Part shown: positions 34,701 through 47,064 of the stretch, one piece after another
Layout of the letters: every line of letters starts with the position of its first letter
How positions within the stretch are numbered: the stretch's first letter is position 1
NCBI GenBank assembly: GCA_964059195.1
Contig: CAXKWD010000010.1
Location: 186,001-250,000, forward strand
Length of the DNA stretch: 64,000 nt
Direction of reading: 5' to 3'
Source: Ectobius pallidus
Lineage: Eukaryota; Arthropoda; Insecta; Blattodea; Ectobiidae
Notes under the pieces: generated by a model
What the model saw: the letters and a program-made list of their open reading frames with translations, nothing else
The model's database searches: none
Told to the model about the DNA's origin: nothing
Program-made: the position numbers and the translations under genes

Positions 34701-35218
34701 TTTTCTATCACGAAAGTTTTCCCTAGCCATGCCAGTCTAAAAAGAAACTGTAGCCTAGCAATGAAGTTTTAAAACACCTGACTGTTGCTTAGCAATGATA
34801 TTTTGAACAAGAAACTGTAGCTTAGCAATGCCATCTCCAAATACGAATCTGTTGCCTAGCAATGTCATCTATAAGGAATAGTTTTTAATCCCTCAATGAT
34901 CAATACATACAATGAAAATATCGGTGATATGCTAATGGCAAAACATGGGTTGTAAATTTTGCTTTAATAGAAAGAATACTGTTGCCTAGCAATGAGTTTT
35001 AAAACACGAAAGTGTTGCCTAGCAATGCCAGTCTAAAACGGAAACTGTTGCCTAGCAATTAAGTTTTAAAACAGCTGACTCTTGCTTAGCAATGACATTT
35101 TAAACATGGAACTGTAGCTTAGCAATGCCATCTCCAAATACGAAACTGTTGCCTAGCAATATCTTCTATAAGGAAAAGTTTTTGATCCTTCAATGATCAA
35201 TACATACAATGAAAATAT
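28755..35218. repeat. Complete 6,464-bp higher-order repeat, copy B
   Basis: The rulers repeat copy A exactly (28755, 29315, 29874, 30434, 30996, 31556, 32118, 32679, 33239, 33801, 34362, 34922, 35219). Over the first nine to ten monomers only a handful of changes were seen, e.g. TTTTGAAACACG at about 30510 against TTTTAAAACACG in copy A, and CCTAATAATATC at about 32052 against CCTAGCAATATC. The last monomer switches to another variant (GACTG instead of TTACTG, GATATTTTGAAC, GAATCTG, GCTAATGGC), so a recombination breakpoint lies near 34.77 kb. Confidence 0.9.
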
Positions 35219-38200
35219 CGGTGATATGCTAATGTCAAAACATGGGTTGTAAATTTTACTTTAACAGAAAGAATACTGCTGCCTAGCAATTGGTTTTAAA
35301 ACACAAAAGCGTTGCCTAGCAATGCCATTTTAAACCGGAAACTGTTGCCTAGCAATGCCATAAAAAAGAACTGTTGCTTAGCAATGTAATTTTAAACACA
35401 ATATTGCTACCTATTATAAACTTTTAAATAATATACTGTTGCGTAGAAATGTCAATTTCAGACACAAAACCTTTACTTTTCAATACATTTTTCAAAGTCG
35501 AAAGTTTTTCCTAGCAATGTAATTTTTAAAGACAATTTGACTGCTTAACAATGTAATTTTGCTATGACGAAAGTATTGCCTAGGCGTGCCAGTCTAAACC
35601 GGAAACTGTTGCCTAGCAATTAAGTTTCAAAACACCTGACTGTTGCTTAGCAATGACATTTTGAACAAGAAACTGTAGCTTAGCAATGCCATCTCCAAAT
35701 GCGAAACTGTTGCCTAGCAATGTCATCTATAAGGAATAGTTTTTAATCCTTCAATGATCAATACATACAATGAAAATATCGGTGATATGCTAATGTCAAA
35801 ACATGGGTTGTAAATTTTACTTTAATAGAAAGAATACTGTTGCCTAGCAACGAGTTTTAAAACACGAAAGTGTTTCCTAGCAATGCCATTTTAAACCGGA
35901 AACTGTTGCCTAGCAATGTCATAAAAAAGAACTGTTCCTTAGCAATGTCATTTTTAAACACAATATTGCTTCGTATTATAAACTTTTAAAAAATATACTG
36001 TTGCGTAGCAATGTCAATATCAGACACAAAACTTTTACAATTCAATTAATTTTTCAATGTCGAAACGTTTTCCTAGCAATGTAATTTTTAAAGACAATTT
36101 AGCTGCCTAACAATGTAATTTTTCTATCACGAAAGGTTTGCCTAGCAATGCCAGTCTAAACCGGAAACTGTTGCCTAGCAATGAAGTTTTAAAACACCTG
36201 ACTGTTGCTTAGCAATGACATTTTGAACAAGAAACTGTAGCTTAGCAATGCCATCTCCAAATACGAATCTGTTGCCTAGCAATGTCATCTATAAGGAACA
36301 GTTTTTAATCCCTCAATGATCAATACATACAATGAAAATATCGGTGATATGCTAATGGCAAAACATGGGTTGTAAATTTTGCTTTAATAGAAAGAATACT
36401 GTTGCCTTGCAATGAGTTTTAAAACACGAAAGTGTTGCCTAGCAATGCCATTTTAAACCGAAAACTGTTGCCAAGCAATGTCATAAAAAAGAACTGTTGC
36501 TTAGTAATGTCATTTTTAAACACAATATTGCTACCTATTATAAACTTTTAAAAAATATACTGTTGCGTAGCAATGTCAATATCAGACACAAAACTTTTAC
36601 AATTCAATGCATTTTTCAATGTCGAAATGTTTTCCTAGCAATGTAATTTTTAAAGACAATTTAGCTGCCTAACAATGTAATTTTTCTATCACGAAAGGTT
36701 TGCCTAGCAATGCCAGTCTAAACCGGAAACTGTTGCCTAGCAATTAAGTTTTAAAACAGCTGACTCTTGCTTAGGAATGACATTTTGAACATGAAACTGT
36801 AGCTTAGCAATGCCATCTCCAAATACGAAACTGTTGCCTAGCAATATCTTCTATAAGGAAAAGTTTTTAATCCTTCAATGATCAATACATACAATGAAAA
36901 TATCGGTGATATGCTAATGTCAAAACATGGGTTGTAAATTTTACTTTAACAGAAAGAATACTGCTGCCTAGCAATTGGTTTTAAAACACAAAAGCGTTGC
37001 CTAGCAATGCCATTTTAAACCGGAAACTGTTGCCTAGCAATGCCATCAAAAAGAACTGTTGCTTAGCGATGTAATTTTAAACACAATATTGCTACCTATT
37101 ATAAACTTTTAAATAATATACTGTTGCGTAGGAATGTCAATTTCAGACACAAAACCTTTACTTTTCAATACATTTTTCAAAGTCGAAACTTTTTCCAAGC
37201 AATGTAATTTTTAAAGACAATTTGGCTACTTAACAATGTAATTTTGCTATGACGAAAGTTTTGCCTAGCCGTGCCAGTCTAAACCGGAAACTGTTGCCTA
37301 GCAATTAAGTTTTAAAACACCTGACTGTTGCTTAGCAATGACATTTTGAACAAGAAACTGTAGCTTAGCAATGCCATCTCCAAATACGGAACTGTTGCCT
37401 AGCAATGTCATCTATAAGGAATAGTTTTTAATCCTTCAATGATCAATACATACAATGAAAATATCGGTGATATGCTAATGTCAAAACATGGGTTGTAAAT
37501 TTTACTTTAATAGAAAGAATACTGTTGCCTAGCAATGTGTTTTAAAACACGAAAGTGTTTCCTAGCAATGCCATTTTAAACCGGAAACTGTTGCCTAGCA
37601 ATGCCATCAAAAAGAACTGTTGCTTAGCAAAGTAATTTTAAACACAATATTGCTACCTATTATAAACATTTAAATAATATACTGTTGCGTAGCAATGTCA
37701 ATTTCAGACACAAAACTTTTACCTCTCAATGCATTTTTGAAAGTCGAAACTTTTTCCTAGCAATGTAATTTTTAACGACAATTTGACTGCCTAACAATGT
37801 AATTTTTCTATCACGAAAGTTTTCCCTAGCCATGCCAGTCTAAAAAGAAACTGTAGCCTAGCAATGAAGTTTTAAAACACCTGACTGTTGCTTAGCAATG
37901 ATATTTTGAACAAGAAACTGTAGCTTAGCAATGCCATCTCCAAATACGAATCTGTTGCCTAGCAATGTCATCTATAAGGAATAGTTTTTAATCCCTCAAT
38001 GATCAATACATACAATGAAAATATCGGTGATATGCTAATGGCAAAACATGGGTTGTAAATTTTGCTTTAATAGAAAGAATACTGTTGCCTAGCAATGAGT
38101 TTTAAAACACGAAAGTGTTGCCTAGCAATGCCAGTCTAAAACGGAAACTGTTGCCTAGCAATTAAGTTTTAAAACAGCTGACTCTTGCTTAGCAATGACA

Positions 38201-38321
38201 TTTTAAACATGGAACTGTAGCTTAGCAATGCCATCTCCAAATACGAAACTGTTGCCTAGCAATATCTTCTATAAGGAAAAGTTTTTAATCCTTCAATGAT
38301 CAATACATACAATGAAAATAT
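35219..38321. repeat. Reduced higher-order unit, 3,103 bp
   Basis: Five full monomers and S (rulers 35219, 35780, 36342, 36904, 37465, 38025, 38322). It keeps m1-type and m8- to m11-type monomers and S but lacks the middle of the 6,464-bp unit. A junction lies in the second monomer, where an m1/m2-type start passes into an m8-type end (GGAACAGTTTTTAATCCC). Confidence 0.82.
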
Positions 38322-40863
38322 CGGTGATATGCTAATGTCAAAACATGGGTTGTAAATTTTACTTTAACAGAAAGAATACTGCTGCCTAGCAATTGGTTTT
38401 AAAACACAAAAGCGTTGCCTAGCAATGCCATTTTAAACCGGAAACTGTTGCCTAGCAATGCCATAAAAAAGAACTGTTGCTTAGCAATGTAAATTTAAAC
38501 ACAATATTGCTACCTATTATAAACTTTTAAATAATATACTGTTGCGTAGAAATGTCAATTTCAGACACAAAACCTTTACTTTTCAATACATTTTTCAAAG
38601 TCGAAAGTTTTTCCTAGCAATGTAATTTTTAAAGACAATTTGACTGCTTAACAATGTAATTTTGCTATGACGAAAGTATTGCCTAGGCGTGCCAGTCTAA
38701 ACCGGAAACTGTTGCCTAGCAATTAAGTTTCAAAACACCTGACTGTTGCTTAGCAATGACATTTTGAACAAGAAACTGTAGCTTAGCAATGCCATCTCCA
38801 AATACGAAACTGTTGCCTAGCAATGTCATCTATAAGGAATAGTTTTTAATCCTTCAATGATCAATACATACAATGAAAATATCGGTGATATGCTAATGTC
38901 AAAACATGGGTTGTAAATTTTACTTTAATAGAAAGAATACTGTTGCCTAGCAATGAGTTTTGAAACACGAAAGTGTTTCCTAGCAATGCGATTTTAAACC
39001 GGAAACTGTTGCCTAGCAATGTCATAAAAAAGAACTGTTCCTTAGCAATGTCATTTTTAAACACAATATTGCTTCGTATTATAAACTTTTAAAAAATATA
39101 CTGTTGCGTAGCAATGTCAATATCAGACACAAAACTTTTACAATTCAATGCATTTTTCAATGTCGAAACGTTTTCCTAGCAATGTAATTTTTAAAGACAA
39201 TTTAGCTGCCTAACAATGTAATTTTTCTATCACGAAAGGTTTGCCTAGCAATGCCAGTCTAAACCGGAAACTGTTGCCTAGCAATGAAGTTTTAAAACAC
39301 CTGACTGTTGCTTAGCAATGACATTTTGAACAAGAAACTGTAGCTTAGCAATGCCATCTCCAAATACGAATCTGTTGCCTAGCAATGTCATCTATAAGGA
39401 ACAGTTTTTAATCCCTCAATGATCAATACATACAATGAAAATATCGGTGATATGCTAATGGCAAAACATGGGTTGTAAATTTTGCTTTAATAGAAAGAAT
39501 ACTGTTGCCTAGCAATGAGTTTTAAAACACGAAAGTGTTGCCTAGCAATGCCATTTTAAACCGAAAACTGTTGCCAAGCAATGTCATAAAAAAGAACTGT
39601 TGCTTAGTAATGTCATTTTTAAACACAATATTGCTACCTATTATAAACTTTTAAAAAATATACTGTTGCGTAGCAATGTCAATATCAGACACAAAACTTT
39701 TACAATTCAATGCATTTTTCAATGTCGAAACGTTTTCCTAGCAATGTAATTTTTAAAGACAATTTAGCTGCCTAACAATGTAATTTTTCTATCACGAAAG
39801 GTTTGCCTAGCAATGCCAGTCTAAACCGGAAACTGTTGCCTAGCAATTAAGTTTTAAAACAGCTGACTCTTGCTTAGGAATGACATTTTGAACATGAAAC
39901 TGTAGCTTAGCAATGCCATCTCCAAATACGAAACTGTTGCCTAGCAATATCTTCTATAAGGAAAAGTTTTTAATCCTTCAATGATCAATACATACAATGA
40001 AAATATCGGTGATATGCTAATGTCAAAACATGGGTTGTAAATTTTACTTTAACAGAAAGAATACTGCTGCCTAGCAATTAGTTTTAAAACACAAAAGCGT
40101 TGCCTAGCAATGCCATTTTAAACCGGAAACTGTTGCCTAGCAATGCCATCAAAAAGAACTGTTGCTTAGCAAAGTAATTTTAAACACAATATTGCTACCT
40201 ATTATAAACATTTAAATAATATACTGTTGCGTAGCAATGTCAATTTCAGACACAAAACTTTTACCTCTCAATGCATTTTTGAAAGTCGAAACTTTTTCCT
40301 AGCAATGTAATTTTTAACGACAATTTGACTGCCTAACAATGTAATTTTTCTATCACGAAAGTTTTCCCTAGCCATGCCGGTCTAAAAAGAAACTGTAGCC
40401 TAGCAATGAAGTTTTAAAACACCTGACTGTTGCTTAGCAATGATATTTTGAACAAGAAACTGTAGCTTAGCAATGCCATCTCCAAATACGAATCTGTTGC
40501 CTAGCAATGTCATCTATAAGGAATAGTTTTTAATCCCTCAATGATCAATACATACAATGAAAATATCGGTGATATGCTAATGGCAAAACATGGGTTGTAA
40601 ATTTTGCTTTAATAGAAAGAATACTGTTGCCTAGCAATGAGTTTTAAAACACGAAAGTGTTGCCTAGCAATGCCAGTCTAAAACGGAAACTGTTGCCTAG
40701 CAATTAAGTTTTAAAACAGCTGACTCTTGCTTAGCAATGACATTTTATACATGGAACTGTAGCTTAGCAATGCCATCTCCAAATACGAAACTGTTGCCTA
40801 GCAATATCTTCTATAAGGAAAAGTTTTTAATCCTTCAATGATCAATACATACAATGAAAATAT
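38322..40863. repeat. Reduced higher-order unit, 2,542 bp
   Basis: Four full monomers and S (rulers 38322, 38883, 39445, 40007, 40567, 40864). It matches the preceding 3,103-bp unit with one 561-bp monomer missing, consistent with unequal exchange between neighbours. Confidence 0.82.
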
Positions 40864-43800
40864 CGGTGATATGCTAATGTCAAAACATGGGTTGTAAATT
40901 TTACTTTAACAGAAAGAATACTGCTGCCTAGCAATTGGTTTTAAAACACAAAAGCGTTGCCTAGCAATGCCATTTTAAACCGGAAACTGTTGCCTAGCAA
41001 TGCCATAAAAAAGAACTGTTGCTTAGCAATGTAATTTTAAACACAATATTGCTACCTATTATAAACTTTTAAATAATATACTGTTGCGTAGAAATGTCAA
41101 TTTCAGACACAAAACCTTTACTTTTCAATACATTTTTCAAAGTCGAAAGTTTTTCCTAGCAATGTAATTTTTAAAGACAATTTGACTGCTTAACAATGTA
41201 ATTTTGCTATGACGAAAGTATTGCCTAGGCGTGCCAGTCTAAACCGGAAACTGTTGCCTAGCAATTAAGTTTCAAAACACCTGACTGTTGCTTAGCAATG
41301 ACATTTTGAACAAGAAACTGTAGATTAGCAATGCCATCTCCAAATACGAAACTGTTGCCTAGCAATGTCATCTATAAGGAATAGTTTTTAATCCTTCAAT
41401 GATCAATACATACAATGAAAATATCGGTGATATGCTAATGTCAAAACATGGGTTGTAAATTTTACTTTAATAGAAAGAATACTGTTGCCTAGCAATGAGT
41501 TTTAAAACACGAAAGTGTTTCCTAGCAATGCCATTTTAAACCGGAAACTGTTGCCTAGCAATGTCATAAAAAAGAACTGTTCCTTAGCAATGTCATTTTT
41601 AAACACAATATTGCTTCGTATTATAAACTTTTAAAAAATATACTGTTGCGTAGCAATGTCAATATCAGACACAAAACTTTTACAATTCAATGCATTTTTC
41701 AATGTCGAAACGTTTTCCTAGCAATGTAATTTTAAAGACAATTTAGCTGCCTAACAATGTAATTTTTCTATCACGAAAGGTTTGCCTAGCAATGCCAGTC
41801 TAAACCGGAAACTGTTGCCTAGCAATGAAGTTTTAAAACACCTGACTGTTGCTTAGCAATGACATTTTGAACAAGAAACTGTAGCTTAGCAATGCCATCT
41901 CCAAATACGAATCTGTTGCCTAGCAATGTCATCTATAAGGAACAGTTTTTAATCCCTCAATGATCAATACATACAATGAAAATATCGGTGATATGCTAAT
42001 GGCAAAACATGGGTTGTAAATTTTGCTTTAATAGAAAGAATACTGTTGCCTAGCAATGAGTTTTAAAACACGAAAGTGTTGCCTAGCAATGCCATTTTAA
42101 ACCGAAAACTGTTGCCAAGCAATGTCATAAAAAAGAACTGTTGCTTAGTAATGTCATTTTTAAACACAATATTGCTACCTATTATAAACTTTTAAAAAAT
42201 ATACTGTTGCGTAGCAATGTCAATATCAGACACAAAACTTTTACAATTCAATGCATTTTTCAATGTCGAAACGTTTTCCTAGCAATGTAATTTTTAAAGA
42301 CAATTTAGCTGCCTAACAATGTAATTTTTCTATCACGAAAGGTTTGCCTAGCAATGCCAGTCTAAACCGGAAACTGTTGCCTAGCAATTAAGTTTTAAAA
42401 CAGCTGACTCTTGCTTAGGAATGATATTTTGAACATGAAACTGTAGCTTAGCAATGCCATCTCCAAATACGAAACTGTTGCCTAGCAATATCTTCTATAA
42501 GGAAAAGTTTTTAATCCTTCAATGATCAATACATACAATGAAAATATCGGTGATATGCTAATGTCAAAACATGGGTTGTAAATTTTACTTTAACAGAAAG
42601 AATACTGCTGCCTAGAAATTAGTTTTAAAACACAAAAGCGTTGCCTAGCAATGCCATTTTAAACCGGAAACTGTTGCCTAGCAATGCCATCAAAAAGAAC
42701 TGTTGCCTAGCAATGTAATTTTAAACACAATATTGCTACCTATTATAAACTTTTAAATAATATACTGTTGCGTAGGAATGTCAATTTCAGACACAAAACC
42801 TTTACTTTTCAATACATTTTTCAAAGTCGAAACTTTTTCCAAGCAATGTAATTTTTAAAGACAATTTGGCTGCTTAACAATGTAATTTTGCTATGACGAA
42901 AGTTTTGCCTAGCCGTGCCAGTCTAAACCGGAAACTGTTGCCTAGCAATTAAGTTTTAAAACACCTGACTGTTGCTTAGCAATGACATTTTGAACAAGAA
43001 ACTGTAGCTTAGCAATGCCATCTCCAAATACGAAACTGTTGCCTAGCAATGTCATCTATAAGGAATAGTTTTTAATCCTTCAATGATCAATACATACAAT
43101 GAAAATATGGGTGATATGCTAATGTCAAAACATGGGTTGTAAATTTTACTTTAATAGAAAGAATACTGTTGCCTAGCAATGTGTTTTAAAACACGAAAGT
43201 GTTTCCTAGCAATGCCATTTTAAACCGGAAACTGTTGCCTAGCAATGCCATCAAAAAGAACTGTTGCTTAGCAAAGTAATTTTAAACACAATATTGCTAC
43301 CTATTATAAACATTTAAATAATATACTGTTGCGTAGCAATGTCAATATCAGACAAAACTTTTACCTTTCAATGCATTTTTCAATGTCGAAACTTTTTCCT
43401 AGCAATGTAATCTTTAAAGACAATTTGGCTGCCTAACAATGTAATTTTTCTATCACGAAAGGTTTGCCTAGCAATGCCAGTCTAAACCGGAAACTGTTGC
43501 CTAGCAATTAAGTTTTAAAACAGCTCACTCTTGCTTAGCAATGACATTTTGAACATGAAACTGTAGATTAGCAATGCCATCTCCAAATACGAAACTGTTG
43601 CCTAGCGATATCTTCTATAAGGAAAAGTTTTTAATCCTTCAATGATCAATACATACAATGAAAATATCGGTGATATGCTAATGGCATAACAGGGGTTGTA
43701 TATTTTTCTTTAATAGAAAGAATACTGTTGCCTAGCAATTAGTTTTAAAACACAAAATCGTTGCCTAGCAATGCCATTTTAAACCGGAAACTGTTGCCTA

Positions 43801-45647
43801 GCAATGCCATCAAAAAGAACTGTTGCTTAGCAATGTAATTTTAAACACAATATTGCTACCTATTATAAACTTTTAAATAATATACTGTTGCGTAGCAATG
43901 TCAATTTCAGACACAAAACCTTTAATTTTCAATACATTTTTCAAAGTCGCTACTTTTTCCAAGCAATGTAATTTTTAAAGACAATTTGGCTGCTTAACAA
44001 TGTAATTTTTCTATGACGAAAGTTTTTGCTATCCATGCCAGTCTAAAGCGGAAACTGTTGCCTAGCAATTCAGTTTTAAAACACCTGACTCTTGCTTAGA
44101 AATGACATTTTGAACAAGAAACTGTAGCTTAGCAATGCCATCTCCAAATACGAAACTGTTGCCTAGCAATGTCATCTATAAGGAATAGTTTTTAATCCTT
44201 CAATGATCAATACATACAATGAAAATATCGGTGATATGCTAATGGCATAACAGGGGTTGTATATTTTTCTTTAATAGAAAGAATACTGTTGCCTAGCAAT
44301 GAGTTTTAAAACACGAAAATGTTGCCTAGCAATGCCATTTTAAACCCGAGACTGTTGCCTAGCAATGCCATCAAAGAGAACTGTTGCTTAGCAAAGTAAT
44401 TTTAAACACAATATTGCTACCTATTATAAACTTTTAAATAATATTCTGTTGCGTAGCAATGTCAATTTCAGACACAAAACTTTTACCTTTCAATGAATTT
44501 TTCAAAGTCGAAACTTTTTCCTAGCAATGTAATTTTTAAAGACAATTTGACTACCTATAAATGTAATTTTTCTATCACGAAAGTTTTCCCTAGCCATGCC
44601 AGTCTAAAAAGAAACTGTAGCCTAGCAATGAAGTTTTAAAACACCTGACTGTTGCTTAGCAATGACATTTTGAACAAGAAACTGTAGCTTATCAATGCCA
44701 TCTCCAAATACGAAACTGTTGCCTAGCAATGTCATCTATAAGGAATAGTTTTTAATCCCTCAATGATCAATACATACAATGAAAATATCGGTGATAAGCT
44801 AATGGCAAAACATGGGTTGTAAATTTTGCTTTAATAGAAAGAATACTGTTGCCTAGCAATGAGTTTTAAAACACGAAAGTGTTGCCTAGCAATGCCATTT
44901 TAAACCGAAAACTGTTGCCAAGCAATGTCATAAAAAAGAATTGTTGCTTAGTAATGTCATTTTTAAACACAATATTGCTACCTATTATAAACTTTTAAAA
45001 AATATACTGTTGCGTAGCAATGTCAATATCAGACACATCACTTTTACAATTCAATGCATTTTTCAATGTCGAAACTTTTTCCTAGCAATGTAATTTTTAA
45101 AGACAATTTAGCTGCCTAACAATGTAATTTTTCTATCACGAAAGGTTTGCCTAGCAATGCCAGTCTAAACCGGAAACTGTTGCCTAGCAATTAAGTTTTA
45201 AAACAGCTGACTCTTGCTTAGCAATGACATTTTGAACATGAAACTGTAGCTTAGCAATGCCATCTCCAAATACGAATCTGTTGCCTAGCAATGTCATCTA
45301 TAAGGAATAGTTTTTAATCCCTCAATGATCAATACATACAATGAAAATATTGGTGATATGCTAATGGCAAAACATGGGTTGTAAATTGTGCTTTAATAGA
45401 AAGAATACTGTTGCCTAGCAATGAGTTTTAAAACACGAAAGTGTTGCCTAGCAATGCCAGTCTAAAACGGAAACTGTTGCCTAGCAATTAAGTTTTAAAA
45501 CAGCCGACTCTTGCTTAGCAATGACATTTTGAACATGGAACTGTAGCTTAGCAATGCCATCTCCAAATACGAAACTGTTGCCTAGCAATATCTTCTATAA
45601 GGAAAAGTTTTTAATCCTTCAATGATCAATACATACAATGAAAATAT
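40864..45647. repeat. Mixed higher-order unit, 4,784 bp
   Basis: Rulers 40864, 41425, 41986, 42548, 43109, 43668, 44229, 44789, 45351 and 45648: eight full monomers and S. It begins like the two reduced units, then near 43330-43400 enters the variant group with TATCAGACAAAAC and GCGATATCTTC, followed by the GGCATAACAGGGG / AGTCGCTAC monomers also found beside the LTR element. The ruler itself is mutated in two monomers (GGGTGATATG at 43109, TGGTGATATG at 45351). Confidence 0.8.
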
Positions 45648-47064
45648 CGGTGATATGCTAATGTCAAAACATGGGTTGTAAATTTTACTTTAACAGAAAG
45701 AATACTGCTGCCTAGCAATTGGTTTTAAAACACAAAAGCGTTGCCTAGCAATGCCATTTTAAAACGGAAACTGTTGCCTAGCAATGCCATAAAGAGAAGT
45801 GTTGCTTAGCAATGTAATTTTAAACACAATATTGCTACCTATTATAAACTTTTAAATAATATACTGTTGCGTAGAAATGTCAATTTCAGACACAAAACCT
45901 TTACTTTTCAATACATTTTTCAAAGTCGAAAGTTTTTCCTAGCAATGTAATTTTTAAAGACAATTTGACTGCTTAACAATGTAATTTTGCTATGATGAAA
46001 GTATTGCCTAGCCGTGCCAGTCTAAAGCGGAAACTGTTGCCTAGCAATTAAGTTTCAAAACACCTGACTGTTGCTTAGCAATGACATTTTGAACAAGAAA
46101 CTGTAGCTTAGCAATGCCATCTCCAAATACGAAACTGTTGCCTAGCAATGTCATCTATAAGGAATAGTTTTTAATCCTTCAATGATCAATACATACAATG
46201 AAAATATGGGTGATATGCTAATGTCAAAACATGGGTTGTAAATTTTACTTTAATAGAAAGAATACTGTTGCCTAGCAATGTGTTTTAAAACACGAAAGTG
46301 TTTCCTAGCAATGCCATTTTAAACCGGAAACTGTTGCCTAGCAATGCCATCAAAAAGAACTGTTGCTTAGCAAAGTAATTTTAAACACAATATTGCTACC
46401 TATTATAAACATTTAAATAATATACTGTTGCGTAGCAATGTCAATTTCAGACACAAAACTTTTACCTCTCAATGCATTTTTGAAAGTCGAAACTTTTTCC
46501 TAGCAATGTAATTTTTAACGACAATTTGACTGCCTAACAATGTAATTTTTCTATCACGAAAGTTTTCATTAGCCATGCCAGTCTAAAAAGAAACTGTAGC
46601 CTAGCAATGAAGTTTTAAAACACCTGACTGTTGCTTAGCAATGACATTTTGAACAAGAAACTGTAGCTTAGCAATGCCATCTCCAAATACGAATCTGTTG
46701 CCTAGCAATGTCATCTATAAGGAATAGTTTTTAATCCCTCAATGATCAATACATACAATGAAAATATCGGTGATATGCTAATGGCAAAACATGGGTTGTA
46801 AATTGTGCTTTAATAGAAAGAATACTGTTGCCTAGCAATGAGTTTTAAAACACGAAAGTGTTGCCTAGCAATGCCAGTCTAAAACGGAAACTGTTGCCTA
46901 GCAATTAAGTTTCAAAACACCTGACTGTTGCTTAGCAATGACATTTTGAACAAGAAACTGTAGCTTAGCAATGCCATCTCCAAATACGAAACTGTTGCCT
47001 AGCAATGTCATCTATAAGGAATAGTTTTTAATCCTTCAATGATCAATACATACAATGAAAATAT
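45648..47064. repeat. Short unit with chimeric S, 1,417 bp
   Basis: Two full monomers and a short one (rulers 45648, 46208, 46768, 47065). The short monomer starts as S but its 3' half has AAGTTTCAAAACACC and the ends of m1, so S and the following m1 have been fused with loss of about 560 bp between them. Confidence 0.78.
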
